64,000 nucleotides of DNA from Endozoicomonas arenosclerae (GCF_001562015.1 NZ_LASA01000118.1:29048-93047); one strand, 5' to 3'. Counted from the first letter of the stretch, positions 19,586 to 28,340 are shown. Numbers and translations: made by a program. The notes: generated by a model from the sequence alone, not told the origin.

Positions 19586-20311
19586 CGTCTTATCTCTTGC
19601 TTTTCATTAGGCGCATGGCGATTTCTAAAGAAATGAAGCACGCTTAAGATCAGCCCTTTATTGAAGGGTATAGACGGCGCGACATTTCTGGCCAGAGGCG
19701 GTTTAACGTTCTGCCAGGTTATTTTCGCCTGCAGTCTAAATTGCTGCAGGACTGTTTTAGAATCATGGCGGATTGAGCAACATTTTGTGCGCGACTTCAT
19801 CCTGTGAAGAGATTAGACGGACACTCTGTAACTCTGACGAACCGACCATCATCCATAGCTCTTGCTTCACTGTCCAGACAATACAGTGAATAGCCAAATT
19901 AAGAGCTGACCTATCGATGACGAAGGAATCCTGTACTGAAGCCATTAAAAAAGAAGGCCTCAGGAAAAGGACAGTCTTTTTTCCTGCCGTCAAAAGCACG
20001 GAAGCATGGTGGTTTTGGTCTTGTACCATGGACATTTGTCGCATCTTCCGGTGGTGCTCCAGACAAACAGGTACGCGGCTGAACCCAACTCCGACAGGGC
20101 TTTAGGGTATATGCGCAAAAACGGGATGACACTACGTAGAACTACGTTTGCTGTTGCTGACTGGAGTAAGTAACAGTGCCCAGAATCAGTGAGTACTTAC
20201 ATTATGGTTCTGATCTTAACTAAATGTTTGGGGTGGTATACTCGTTTCTCTCATTAGAATACTCAATACCAGTGATAAGCACTTTTGTGCTGTTTTTCGT
20301 TCGACAGACAC
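19586..20311. other. Long gene-poor region upstream of argF
   Basis: About 725 bases without a gene I can support. Three short overlapping reading frames occur on the minus strand (19552-19800, 19763-20044, 19911-20132), rich in Cys, Pro and Arg and without ribosome sites or family resemblance. They look like chance or a decayed repeat. The argF promoter should be near 19600-19700. Confidence 0.5.
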
Positions 20312-21031
20312 CTATATAGGCGATGGGTAAATTCGGTCTTCGATGACTTCGCCATTGCTGGCATTCACAACCAGTCTTTTCTTCTGACGACTTTCATCCA
20401 GGTAATAGATTTCCCGAACCTGCTGCTTTTTCCAATACGCCAGACGAGTTTTAAGTATGACCATGCTTTTGTGAGTCTGCCTGGCTTTGGTAATGACCTG
20501 ATTCAGGGAAATGATTTTTCCCTGTGGCTTCATGCTATAGGTGTATTCATCAATGATCATGCCTGTATATGCGTCAAGTGTTGCATTCCAGCGTTTGTGT
20601 TTTTTATCTATGAAATCAACGATCCGAACCACCTGTCCGTTTTTATTATCGATTCGGGTTTTGAGGATGGCGGCTACATGATGTTTGCTTTTGACTTTCT
20701 CAAGGGTCTTTTCAAGCGACATGGGCGTTTGTAACTGAGCCACTTCAATGATTTTGCCAGATCGGGCGTCAATAACGGCGCGTTGGTTTTTGTTTTTACT
20801 GTCCGAGAAGTCAACCACTCTCACCTGACGTTTGTCTTCTTCAGTCAGACGAACATTGTGGACGACGAGGTCGCCATATTTTTTCCGCATCTGGCTGATG
20901 ATCTGTTCCAGAGGCATCAGGTGATTGTCATTCACAGGTGTTGACGTTTCGGCAAAGCTGCTGCCAGTTGCCAGAATCAGCGCCAGAACAGGGGCTTGCC
21001 AGAGACAGGACAGGAATTGATTTTTGTACAT
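20312..21031 (-). CDS. Periplasmic protein with three PepSY-like repeats
   Basis: A 239-residue exported protein. A Sec signal peptide (ending SSFAE, about residue 28) is followed by three tandem 60-65-residue units starting at MPLEQII, MSLEKTL and ISLNQVI. Each runs through a V/I-rich strand (VRVVDF, VRIVDF, VREIYY) and ends in a variant of DAxSGxIIE, the pattern of PepSY domains. PepSY units are known as inhibitory or accessory modules of secreted peptidases and as membrane-sensor parts. The target here is unknown. It stands alone, with argF and avtA on either side separated by long gaps. Confidence 0.8.
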   Translation of the reverse strand: MYKNQFLSCLWQAPVLALILATGSSFAETSTPVNDNHLMPLEQIISQMRKKYGDLVVHNVRLTEEDKRQVRVVDFSDSKNKNQRAVIDARSGKIIEVAQLQTPMSLEKTLEKVKSKHHVAAILKTRIDNKNGQVVRIVDFIDKKHKRWNATLDAYTGMIIDEYTYSMKPQGKIISLNQVITKARQTHKSMVILKTRLAYWKKQQVREIYYLDESRQKKRLVVNASNGEVIEDRIYPSPI

Positions 21032-21404
21032 AATACAGTACCTGAGGCTTCACTTTTCAGGAGTGAGGCCATAGACGGGATCTCGTTCAAACTGGAATTG
21101 AAATAGAAATATGAATTCACATCTTATCTGAAAAGAACTGGATCTACCCTTGGTGACTGTATTTTCAGTCAGGATAAATACCTTAACGGGCTAGCTGTTA
21201 ATGTAGATTTGAATGGATGGAATGCAAGCCTGAGCATGATATTTTCAAAGTCATCGGTTGACAGTATTTAGCGGGCAATAAGTTGGAATGGATTGAAGGA
21301 TTTGTTCAATTCAGTCTAATAAGCGTCCGCTTCTCGCAGAAAGAAAAAAGCCCTGAGTGGTCTCAGGGCTTTGAATACCTTCTAGGTCAGGCTCCAAGGA
21401 GAGG
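21032..21404. other. Intergenic region between the PepSY gene and avtA
   Basis: About 370 bases with no gene. It contains the avtA terminator (21341-21372) and, nearer 21040-21300, AT-rich DNA that should carry the promoter of the PepSY-repeat gene. Confidence 0.5.
21341..21372 (-). terminator. Rho-independent terminator of avtA
   Basis: AAAGCCCTGAG (21347-21357) pairs perfectly with CTCAGGGCTTT (21362-21372) across a 4-nt loop. On the minus strand the stem is followed by TTTTTTCTTT, a classical intrinsic terminator 30 bases after the avtA stop. Confidence 0.88.
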
Positions 21405-22661
21405 TTACTGCCCCTGATAGGCTTTGCGAACCTCTTCAGCAATAATGCTGATGCCCCGGTCAACGGTTTCATTGTCACGGGTGTAGGTCATTCTCAAGCA
21501 TTCGTGCTTATGCTGCCAATCGTCATCAATCCCCGGGAAGAAGTAATGGCCGGATACCACCAGAACATTTCGTTTCTTCAAGCGTTCATAGAGCTCCTGA
21601 CTGCTAATGGGTAACCCTTCAAACCACAACCAGAGGAACATGGCACCTTCGGGTTTATGGACTTTCCAGTTGACTCCACTCAGATGCTTTTGCAATGAAG
21701 ATACAGCAAATTTGGCTTTGTCTTCATAATAAGGACGGATCACATTTTTGCTCAGGTCAATAATGCTGTCGTCACGGATCATATCCAGAACAATCATGCT
21801 GCCAAAGCTGTTGGGCGCCAGATTCATGATGGCATTAATACCCGACAGCGCTCTGATAACCTGCTCGTTGGCAATCACTATGCCGGTTCTTGCCGCCGGA
21901 AGGCCCAGTTTGGATAGGCTGAGGCAGAGAATAGTATTTTCATTCCATTCAGGGTTGGCGTCACTGAAAATCAGGTTCGGGAAAGGGGTACCGTAAGCAC
22001 CGTCAATAATTAACGGGATATCGTGGGCTCTGGCCATTTCATCCAGTCGGCTGACTTCCTGATCAGTCAGGACGTTACCCGTTGGGTTAGTAGGGCGGGA
22101 TGCACAAAGTGCACCGGTACGCTCATCCACTTTTAAGCTGTTGAAATCAACATGATACTTGAACATGTGCTCATTAATGATTTCGATCTCGGGCTTGTTG
22201 GCCAGAAAGAAGTCGTCGCTCAGGCCTGCATCTCCATAACCAATGTACTCAGGTGCCAGAGGCAGTTGAATACGGCGATGGCTACCGTCATCGTAGTCGC
22301 CAGCAAACATGTTGAAGAGCATAAAGAAGGCGGCCTGGCTGCCATTGGTCAGGGCAATGTTTTCCGGTCCCAGCTTCCAGCCAAACTGTCGGTTCAGGAA
22401 ACGAGCCATCTCGTGAACAAATTCTTTTTCACCTTGAGGCGGATCATAAGTGCCGGTCAGTCGGGTGAATTCGGACTGACTGTCGACAATTTTCTGAAGT
22501 CGCTGACGAAAGGTTTCTTCCACTTCAGGGATATGGGCTGGATTCCCTCCACCCATCATGATCATATCCTGGCCACCGGCCAGGGCATGGCCCAGATCAT
22601 CCATAAGCTGGAGTATGCCGGAATGACTGGTAAATTTCGTGCCAAATGTGGAAAGCTTCAT
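21405..22661 (-). CDS. avtA: Valine-pyruvate aminotransferase
   Basis: A PLP-dependent class I/II aminotransferase of 418 residues, matching AvtA. It exchanges amino groups between alanine/pyruvate and valine or 2-aminobutyrate against their keto acids. Visible motifs are the N-terminal FTSHSGILQLMDDLGHAL with MMGGGNPAHIP, the cofactor aspartate/tyrosine region (IIDGAYGTPFPN), the Schiff-base lysine in SLSKLGLPAARTG and the C-terminal arginine region (HECLRMTYTRDN). GAGG lies 7 bases before the ATG. It forms its own transcription unit with a strong terminator. Confidence 0.94.
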   Translation of the reverse strand: MKLSTFGTKFTSHSGILQLMDDLGHALAGGQDMIMMGGGNPAHIPEVEETFRQRLQKIVDSQSEFTRLTGTYDPPQGEKEFVHEMARFLNRQFGWKLGPENIALTNGSQAAFFMLFNMFAGDYDDGSHRRIQLPLAPEYIGYGDAGLSDDFFLANKPEIEIINEHMFKYHVDFNSLKVDERTGALCASRPTNPTGNVLTDQEVSRLDEMARAHDIPLIIDGAYGTPFPNLIFSDANPEWNENTILCLSLSKLGLPAARTGIVIANEQVIRALSGINAIMNLAPNSFGSMIVLDMIRDDSIIDLSKNVIRPYYEDKAKFAVSSLQKHLSGVNWKVHKPEGAMFLWLWFEGLPISSQELYERLKKRNVLVVSGHYFFPGIDDDWQHKHECLRMTYTRDNETVDRGISIIAEEVRKAYQGQ

Positions 22662-23062
22662 GCTTGCCTCAGGTTCTCTGTATAAGGCTGTGAACAGCTC
22701 AACTTAAATGAAAAGACTTCCGCTGAAACACGGTAAAGTCCAGAAAGGACCTCTCTGTTAAAGGCCGTTTTGAGCGGAATTTGCCGTCAGGTTATGTGCG
22801 AACATTCAAGTCGTCTGAATGCCGCGTTTTTATATCAGGAAATACCTCGGCAGTTTAACTGAGATTGTGTCTTCGTGCATAAGATGTTTGTAGCGCTTTG
22901 TATTGGCAGTCTAAAAAGACTGCAACTATAAAGATATATTCACTTTATTCATGGGTTTTTCATGAAATGCCCTTGCGGGACGGAGCTGGAAGGTGGCATT
23001 TCCTGACTCATTAGCTTGAACTTTCCTGGCAGAGCTGTGTCTGAGACGTCTCGAAGATAGAA
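22662..23062. other. Intergenic region with first copy of the duplicated promoter
   Basis: About 400 bases with no gene between divergent avtA and the EamA transporter. The promoter-like repeat at 22889-22934 is the main visible feature. The leader from that promoter to the EamA start is over 100 bases. Confidence 0.6.
22889..22934 (+). promoter_or_regulatory. Sigma70-type promoter, repeat copy 1
   Basis: TTGGCA at 22903-22908 and TATAAA at 22927-22932 are separated by 18 bases. The surrounding sequence (TAGCGCTTTGTATTGGCAG, then TAAAAA, then GCAACTATAA) recurs at 24055-24096. The spacer contains a perfect inverted repeat, GCAGTC-TAAAAA-GACTGC, which could be an operator. Confidence 0.65.
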
Positions 23063-23950
23063 ATGACACTGGGGGTCTATACAGGCATGCCGACCGCTGT
23101 TTTGTTTATTGTGTGCTCCTTTGTCTGGGGATCCACCTGGTATGCAATTACATTGCAGTTAGGGGTTGTTGATCCATTATGGTCAGTCTGTTATCGGTTT
23201 CTCCTGGCAGCATTTTTGACGGCGCTTATCAGTCTGATTCTTGGAAAGTTTGAGCGTTATTCTACACAGCAGCATCTGCGCTTAATGCTTCAGGGTGCCT
23301 GCCTGTGTGGTATCTATTACTGGCTCATTTACTTGAGCGAGCATCATATAACCAGTGCGCTTTCAGCTCTTATTTCCACCTCCGAACTTTATATGATGGT
23401 GATTTTTGGCCGTATCTGGTTTGGCAATCCGGTCAGGCAGCAAGTCATTGCTGGCGGATTACTCGGTTCGGCAGGCGTCATGTTGATATTTCTTCCGGAG
23501 CTTCAGGGCGTGGTTGGCTCATCCACTCTGAATGGAATGGGTCTGGCCTTTTCAGGGTGTGTCTTTTTTTCTCTCGGCAGCCTTATTTGTGAGAAAAATG
23601 AAAGGGATGGTATGGGGCTTCTATCCAGTGCTGCTTATACCATGCTTTATGGCAGTTTGCTGGTGGCTGCCCTTGCTCTGGTATTAGGGATAAGTCCAGA
23701 TTTTGTCTGGTCAGCTCAATATATTGGCTCGTTGGTTTATCTGTCCATTTTTGGCTCAGTGGTTGCGATGGTTTCTTATATGGCGTTGATCCGAGCCATT
23801 GGAGCCGATCGAGCAGCCTATGTAGATATAGTCTATCCGGTGATAGCTCTGATGATTTCAACCTTGTTCGAAGGTTATGTATGGGCTTTCAGTGCCGTGG
23901 CAGGAGTCCTGATGATTATGTTCGGTAATTATATTGCTATGCGGAAATAA
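23063..23950 (+). CDS. EamA/DMT-family inner-membrane transporter
   Basis: A 295-residue drug/metabolite transporter with ten predicted membrane helices arranged as two EamA repeats. The first repeat begins with the typical FVWGSTWYAI. The second repeat (about 150-290) ends in YVDIVYPVIALMISTLFEGY and a short basic tail. Such proteins export or import amino acids, metabolites or nucleotide sugars; the substrate cannot be told from sequence. An alternative ATG at 23087 would remove 8 residues ahead of the first helix; neither start has a strong ribosome site. Transcription probably comes from the promoter at 22903-22932. Confidence 0.85.
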   Translation: MTLGVYTGMPTAVLFIVCSFVWGSTWYAITLQLGVVDPLWSVCYRFLLAAFLTALISLILGKFERYSTQQHLRLMLQGACLCGIYYWLIYLSEHHITSALSALISTSELYMMVIFGRIWFGNPVRQQVIAGGLLGSAGVMLIFLPELQGVVGSSTLNGMGLAFSGCVFFSLGSLICEKNERDGMGLLSSAAYTMLYGSLLVAALALVLGISPDFVWSAQYIGSLVYLSIFGSVVAMVSYMALIRAIGADRAAYVDIVYPVIALMISTLFEGYVWAFSAVAGVLMIMFGNYIAMRK

Positions 23951-24052
23951 TGCTTCATTAGATAGAACTTATGCACTGCTTACAGAGGCTAATGTGCGCC
24001 GTCTCAGGTTCATTGGAAACCCCTCATCAGGGGGTATCTATGTAAAAGCTAT

Positions 24053-24098
24053 TTATAGCGCTTTGTATTGGCAGATTAAAAACCAGCAACTATAACTA
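24053..24098 (+). promoter_or_regulatory. Sigma70-type promoter, repeat copy 2
   Basis: TTGGCA at 24068-24073 and TATAAC at 24091-24096 are separated by exactly 17 bases. About 40 bases match copy 1 at 22889-22934 nearly identically. It lies about 55 bases before the zinc-finger gene start. The spacer dyad of copy 1 is degraded here (GCAGATTAAAAACCAGC). Confidence 0.7.
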
Positions 24099-24151
24099 CT
24101 GATCCACAACAACATTGCTTTCCCCCCATGGCATGCAGAGTCTTGAGGACA

Positions 24152-25522
24152 ATGTTTTTTCTGCCACTGGTCATAATGATTCAATGGCACTCTCTTTATG
24201 CTTCGGCGAGCGACAGTCATGATCTGTCTTTCTGTCATGAGGTTTTGTTCCTAACCTTTTTTACTCCCTGGGTTAATCAATACGTGCCGGTTAATCTGGC
24301 TATCACCAGTAACGGCATATTATCCAATGACTCTGGCACTCTTCTGCAAGGATTGATTGCAGGAAAAACCTATCAGGCGTCTTATTCTGAACAGCCGGAC
24401 TTTATCCAGTTTGGAGGGGTGCAGAGTCGTGGCAGTAATGAGGGCACACCTCCCGCTGGCAGAGGTTCACCTGCAAATCTCGAAGACAGTGATGATGACG
24501 ACGAAGATGAGGCGTCAGAGGTTCTTGCTGCTGCTGGGGGAGATGATCGTAAGGAGAATAACGAGGAGGATCGCAAGGCTGAACCGGAGGATAAAAAGAA
24601 TCCTTATCTTTGCTGGTATTGCCAGAAAAATAGGGGATGCTGGCAATATTCCTGTTGTGGGAGAGGGCTTTGTGAAGGCTGCTATAAGGGGTTTGGAGTC
24701 TCTCCTGTTAAGTGTCCATGCTGTGGAAAAAACAGAAGACCGAAGGTTCGTTGTAACCTGTGTCCTCCTGGTAGTGAGCTTCTGGAGTTGGACCAGCAGG
24801 GCGTTATGGCTCATTTTCACACGGAGCATTTGCAGCAAAGGTGTCAAGGAAGAATCAATCAGGAGTGCCAGCATTGTAATCTGCCCATAGAGCTGTCCCT
24901 TCCCCTGCAGCAACTGCTGAATGCCTTGTTATCACATTGTTATGCTTTCTGTATCTTTCCCAACTGTGGGGCTGTTTTAACGGCAGAAACCGACAATACC
25001 GCTCATTTTGAGTCTTCCCATCAGGGGCAGGCTGAATGCCCGGTATCAGGTTGTCCTATGAATCAGCTGGCGCACATTCAGCCTTCTGCTTCACACATGA
25101 ATAGCCATCTGCAATACAGCTGCGGCTTTTGTTTTGCTTCTTTCAATAATCAGCAAGCTCTTCAAATACATCTGACCACACATATACAGTCATACAGCTG
25201 TGGTGCCTGTCAGGGTAATGCAGGCATGTCGCTGCTAATGCTTCTGGTGGGAGGTAATCTTCAGCAATTTGAAAATGCCGCTGACATGGCGGATCTGCCA
25301 CTGGATTCTGAAGAAGCGGTGATCAATCACTGGGCAATAGCACATTGTCAGATCAGTTGTCCTTTGTGTTCACACACTCAGGAAGGATGTGATGATGTGA
25401 GTATGCAGGAGCATATAGACAATGGGTGCTCGAGAGCCCTGCGGTTATCCATACCTGAACAAGAGCAGGGTGGTGTTGATCCTGATCCTGAGAACGAGCC
25501 TGAAGATGATCCTGATACCTAG
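24152..25522 (+). CDS. Exported Cys-rich RING/C2H2-like zinc-finger protein
   Basis: A 456-residue protein I cannot assign to a named family. The ATG at 24152 has GAGG 4 bases upstream and gives a clean signal peptide ending near YASA. An upstream ATG at 24128 has no ribosome site. A very acidic low-complexity segment follows at about 105-145 (SDDDDEDEASE). Then comes a Cys-only RING-like cluster (CWYC, CCGRGLCEGC, CPCC). After it are several C2H2-type fingers; the best is CGFCFASFNNQQALQIHLTTH-like spacing, C-x2-C-x12-H-x3-H. Such arrays are typical of eukaryotic RING/TRAF proteins, so a host-directed role is plausible but inferred. Its TAG stop lies inside the left arm of the foldback element. 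Confidence 0.82.
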   Translation: MFFLPLVIMIQWHSLYASASDSHDLSFCHEVLFLTFFTPWVNQYVPVNLAITSNGILSNDSGTLLQGLIAGKTYQASYSEQPDFIQFGGVQSRGSNEGTPPAGRGSPANLEDSDDDDEDEASEVLAAAGGDDRKENNEEDRKAEPEDKKNPYLCWYCQKNRGCWQYSCCGRGLCEGCYKGFGVSPVKCPCCGKNRRPKVRCNLCPPGSELLELDQQGVMAHFHTEHLQQRCQGRINQECQHCNLPIELSLPLQQLLNALLSHCYAFCIFPNCGAVLTAETDNTAHFESSHQGQAECPVSGCPMNQLAHIQPSASHMNSHLQYSCGFCFASFNNQQALQIHLTTHIQSYSCGACQGNAGMSLLMLLVGGNLQQFENAADMADLPLDSEEAVINHWAIAHCQISCPLCSHTQEGCDDVSMQEHIDNGCSRALRLSIPEQEQGGVDPDPENEPEDDPDT

Positions 25523-25764
25523 CCCGGAAAATTCATAAAGTCGCTTTCAATAGGTACAAGGCCTCAGAAATACTGGAATGTTCGTTTTATGATGTGTACG
25601 AAAATATTCGAACATCGCTCGTCGGCTCCTCGCTAGCTCTTTTTCCGCCGTGACAGCATTTTTACAACAGATCCATGCAATAAGCATGAATATGTCGTAA
25701 AAATGTGCCAGCCGAAAAAATAGCAGAGCGAGAAGCTCGACACTTTATGAAATTTCCGGGCTAG
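25519..25764. mobile_element. MITE-like 246-bp foldback element
   Basis: CTAGCCCGGAAA-TTCATAAAGT (from 25519) is repeated in inverse orientation ending at 25764. The pairing continues inward with gaps: GCTCCTCGCT with AGCGAGAAGC, CTCTTTTTCCG with CGAAAAAATAG, and GCATTTTTACAACA with TGTCGTAAAAATGT. The whole element can fold into one long imperfect hairpin with a loop near 25680. There is no coding capacity. A remnant of its right end (CCGGGCTAGACAGTC) recurs at 28144-28158. Confidence 0.7.
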
Positions 25765-25911
25765 ACAGTCCTGAACTAACTTCCTTGTTGAACTCTTCGC
25801 AAACCCGTTCGGGCTGAGCCTGTCGAAGTCCAATACCTCGACCCTTCGACAAGCTCAGGGTGAACGGAATCCGTATGTAAACCGGGAAGTTATTTCGAGA
25901 CAAATCTCTGG
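25523..25911. other. Gene-free region of repeats
   Basis: The space between the zinc-finger gene and the AraC-family gene is filled by the foldback element (to 25764) and by the extended REP-like copy 1 (25805-25906). No gene is visible. Confidence 0.7.
25805..25867. repeat. 63-bp REP-like palindrome, copy 1
   Basis: Starts CCGTTCGGGCTGAGCCTGTC and ends CAAGCTCAGGGTGAACGG, the two arms being nearly complementary. A further conserved flank (ATGTAAACCGGGAAGTTATT then TCGAGACAAATC) continues to 25906 and is shared with copy 4. It ends 5 bases before the AraC-family stop codon. Confidence 0.9.
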
Positions 25912-26946
25912 TCAGATAAAGTCACTGCGAAACAGGCTGGGTGTCATACCGGTCCAGCGTTTGAAAGATCGTCTGAAATTGTTGATATCATTGAAGTTCA
26001 GGTACTCGGCAACCTGCTCATTGTTGTAGCTTTTGTGTTGAAACAGATAGAGCGCAATCTGTTTTCTGATCTGATCCTGAAGGTTCTGGAAACGAGCGCC
26101 GTGTTTTTTCAGCTTGCGTTTGAATGTGGCCGGACTCATATGGAAATGGGAGGCCGTTGACTCCAGAGAAGGTGAGTGTCTGATATGTTCGTGAAGGTAT
26201 TGAATCACAGCATACAAAAAACTATTGGGTTGCTGGGCTATGATCTCCTGACTTTGTTGTCTTGCCACAGTATAAGCTGTTGAGTCGTCTTCCCATTTTT
26301 CAAACAAATAATCCACTGGCAGCTGCATGGAACAAAGCTGAGCATTGAAAGTAAGTTTGCTGCCAAGGTGAACCTGATACTGTTCAATGTGCTCCGGTTG
26401 TGGGTAGTTGAAACTGTAATGCCAGGGAGCCTTCTGGGTGTTGTTCCAGCGGCCAAAGTGGCTTAATGCCGTCATCATGGTTTCCAGAATGAATCTCTGG
26501 TTCTTTCCTGAGCCTGATGTGTCGTAAAAATAGATATGGCAGATATCTTTATCGATGATTTTATGAGGGGTGATTAAAGGAGAAATCATTGAGTGGCAAA
26601 GACAGGCAATATCCAGGGCTTGGTTGAGGTTTGCCGACTGCAGCAAGGCATCGGTCACAGGACCATAATTCCCCGGAAAAATACGGTGACCAAAAACAAA
26701 GGATAAATCTTTACCCGGGTATAACTGTTCGCTGTTCTCAACCAACTTCAGGAACTGAGAAGGGGATATGGATAACTGACCCCGAATGACATCTTCATAA
26801 AAAATGCCGGTATGTCTTAGAAGCCGGTTTTTCTCGACACCTCTGCTGACCAGAATATCCATCAAGGTAGCGGGCTGCTGATGGGCAATAATAAAACGAC
26901 TGTCGTTTTCCAGCCATCTTAGCTCTGTTGAGCGCTGACCTGACAT
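25912..26946 (-). CDS. AraC-family transcriptional regulator
   Basis: A 344-residue DNA-binding regulator. Residues 30-215 resemble the N-terminal Arabinose_bd-type domain of OruR/ArgR-like AraC proteins (LVSRGVEKNRLL...). The C-terminal 100 residues hold two helix-turn-helix motifs: SLESTASHFHMSPATFKRKL and the conserved second one around VAEYLNFNDINNFRRSFKRW, ending TGMTPSLFR. AGGAG lies 6 bases before the ATG. It starts 8 bases after the GGDEF gene, so the two are probably co-transcribed and may form a signalling pair. The ligand is unknown. Confidence 0.9.
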   Translation of the reverse strand: MSGQRSTELRWLENDSRFIIAHQQPATLMDILVSRGVEKNRLLRHTGIFYEDVIRGQLSISPSQFLKLVENSEQLYPGKDLSFVFGHRIFPGNYGPVTDALLQSANLNQALDIACLCHSMISPLITPHKIIDKDICHIYFYDTSGSGKNQRFILETMMTALSHFGRWNNTQKAPWHYSFNYPQPEHIEQYQVHLGSKLTFNAQLCSMQLPVDYLFEKWEDDSTAYTVARQQSQEIIAQQPNSFLYAVIQYLHEHIRHSPSLESTASHFHMSPATFKRKLKKHGARFQNLQDQIRKQIALYLFQHKSYNNEQVAEYLNFNDINNFRRSFKRWTGMTPSLFRSDFI

Positions 26947-26954
26947 CCGTGCTC

Positions 26955-27905
26955 CTATGCGGCCTGAACCTGCTGTTTGTCATTGTTCTGTCGTGTCGCT
27001 GCCTGTTCCTTGGCTTGCAGCAGGGCTTTGTTGGCGCTCTCCAATAAGACCTCTGACGTTGTCTCCAGCGCAGTTGCGGCACCTGAACTCACGGTATGGT
27101 AGAGGGTTTCCCCCGTCAGTGTTTTAAAGGCAAAGTGTTCACAGCTTCGGCGCAACTGGTCGGCAATCAAGTGCGACAGGCTCTCGCTGGTCTGGGGCAG
27201 CAGTATGGCAAAACGGTCACCGGCAAAGCGGCAGATGAGGTCGCAGCGTCTCAGATTGAGTGTTAGCAACTCTGAAAGTTCAAGTAACAGTCTGTCGCCT
27301 TCGTGGTGTCCGTATTTATTGTTGATCTGATGGAAGCCATCAATATCCAGCAAAATGAGAGAGGTGGGCTGAAGATTCTCAGAGCCAGACTTTAACTCTC
27401 TGGCCAGTTGTTGTTTTAAATAAGCGGCACTGGATAGACAGGTGACCGGATCATAGTGTCGATGATCCCGAAAAATTCGCTCACGCTTTTGTAACTGCTG
27501 ATTGAGACTGATCTGTTCTTTATGCCAGTGATAAAGCCCGATGGTCAGCAGCACCATTCCCGCAGGCATGGGCATGGCCTCCAGCCATGAGGCCCATTGC
27601 ACCCCTTCCGGCAGTCTTATGATTTCGTCCAGAAAATCCTGAAAGCTGGCTATGAAAAAGCAGCTGAGACCTGACACCAATAAATTGGTCACCGGTCCGG
27701 CAGGGCGACTGCACAGTACCAGAGCTATCCAGCAGGTGGACAGCATAACAGCGCCACCTTCGCCAAAAATATCCAACCAGTCCACTTCCTGCTGAAATTT
27801 GATATCGCCAGCAGCCAGGTTCAACAATACCAGGGCATTGGCGATCAGCAGAATCGCCAGAATTTTATATTTATGCAGCGCCAGCAATTGTTTTGCGTTG
27901 TTCAT
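26955..27905 (-). CDS. Membrane protein with degenerate GGDEF domain
   Basis: A 316-residue protein. Four hydrophobic helices lie in the first 135 residues (for example ILAILLIANALVLLNLAAG), followed by a short linker helix and a GGDEF-type domain. The domain keeps LLDIDGFHQINNKYGHHEGD, including the metal-binding aspartate and the NN/GH residues. The signature itself is AGDRF at 228-232 instead of GGDEF, which should weaken or abolish cyclic-di-GMP synthesis. It may act as a GTP or c-di-GMP sensor rather than an enzyme; this is inference. AGGA lies 7 bases before the ATG. It is the first gene of a pair with the AraC regulator. Confidence 0.88.
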   Translation of the reverse strand: MNNAKQLLALHKYKILAILLIANALVLLNLAAGDIKFQQEVDWLDIFGEGGAVMLSTCWIALVLCSRPAGPVTNLLVSGLSCFFIASFQDFLDEIIRLPEGVQWASWLEAMPMPAGMVLLTIGLYHWHKEQISLNQQLQKRERIFRDHRHYDPVTCLSSAAYLKQQLARELKSGSENLQPTSLILLDIDGFHQINNKYGHHEGDRLLLELSELLTLNLRRCDLICRFAGDRFAILLPQTSESLSHLIADQLRRSCEHFAFKTLTGETLYHTVSSGAATALETTSEVLLESANKALLQAKEQAATRQNNDKQQVQAA

Positions 27906-28046
27906 CAGGCATCCTGCGTTTTGAAGAATGAATGCTATTAAATGACGTATTGATGAAAGATTGATGACAAAACGGTTGGCAGGGTCATTTCAGCTCAGGG
28001 GAGTTGCCGTGATTCCAGCAGATACTTGTCCTTGTACATTCATACT

Positions 28047-28109
28047 CCGTTTATCCTGAGCCTGTCGAAGGAGAGTGGTAATACACTTCGACAGGCTCAG
28101 TGCGAACGG
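28047..28109. repeat. 63-bp REP-like palindrome, copy 2
   Basis: Starts CCGTTTATCCTGAGCCTGTC and ends CGACAGGCTCAGTGCGAACGG-like, exactly 63 bases long. It lies between the divergently transcribed GGDEF and TonB-receptor genes. Confidence 0.9.
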
Positions 28110-28223
28110 CAAGGGGTGTGGTGCTTGGTTGTAGGTCAAGTTCCCGGGCTAGACAGTCAATAAAGCTCAAAAGTCTGGCTGACCCCTTTGTTTCGTAGTG
28201 TTTTCAGTCGCTCCAGCCTCTTG

Positions 28224-28256
28224 CTGTCATAAATCTGCAAATTAACCGGCTTAAGT
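28224..28256 (+). promoter_or_regulatory. Pho box and promoter of the phytase operon
   Basis: CTGTCATAAATCTGCAAA (28224-28241) matches the PhoB consensus CTGTCATAAATCTGTCAC at 15 of 18 positions, including the first 14 in a row. A possible -10 (TTAAGT, 28251-28256) follows after 9 bases, the usual spacing for PhoB-activated promoters, which lack a normal -35. It stands 100 bases before the TonB-receptor start. Confidence 0.7.
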
Positions 28257-28340
28257 TTTCCCTCAGCTTTTGGCGAAAGCCAGAAAAGGAATTTCAAAAA
28301 ACTTAATAACAAGAAAGCTCGCAGAAATCAGGGGAATAAG

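Larger units (their letters stand above)
27906..28340. other. Divergent intergenic region with REP copy 2 and Pho box
   Basis: About 435 bases without a gene, between the GGDEF gene and the TonB receptor. It holds REP copy 2 (28047-28109), a remnant of the foldback element end (near 28140) and the Pho-box promoter (28224-28256). Confidence 0.7.

Noticed and set aside
19763..20132. Short overlapping minus-strand frames (Cys/Pro/Arg-rich)
   Set aside because: No ribosome site, overlapping in different frames, and no family resemblance; perhaps a decayed repeat.
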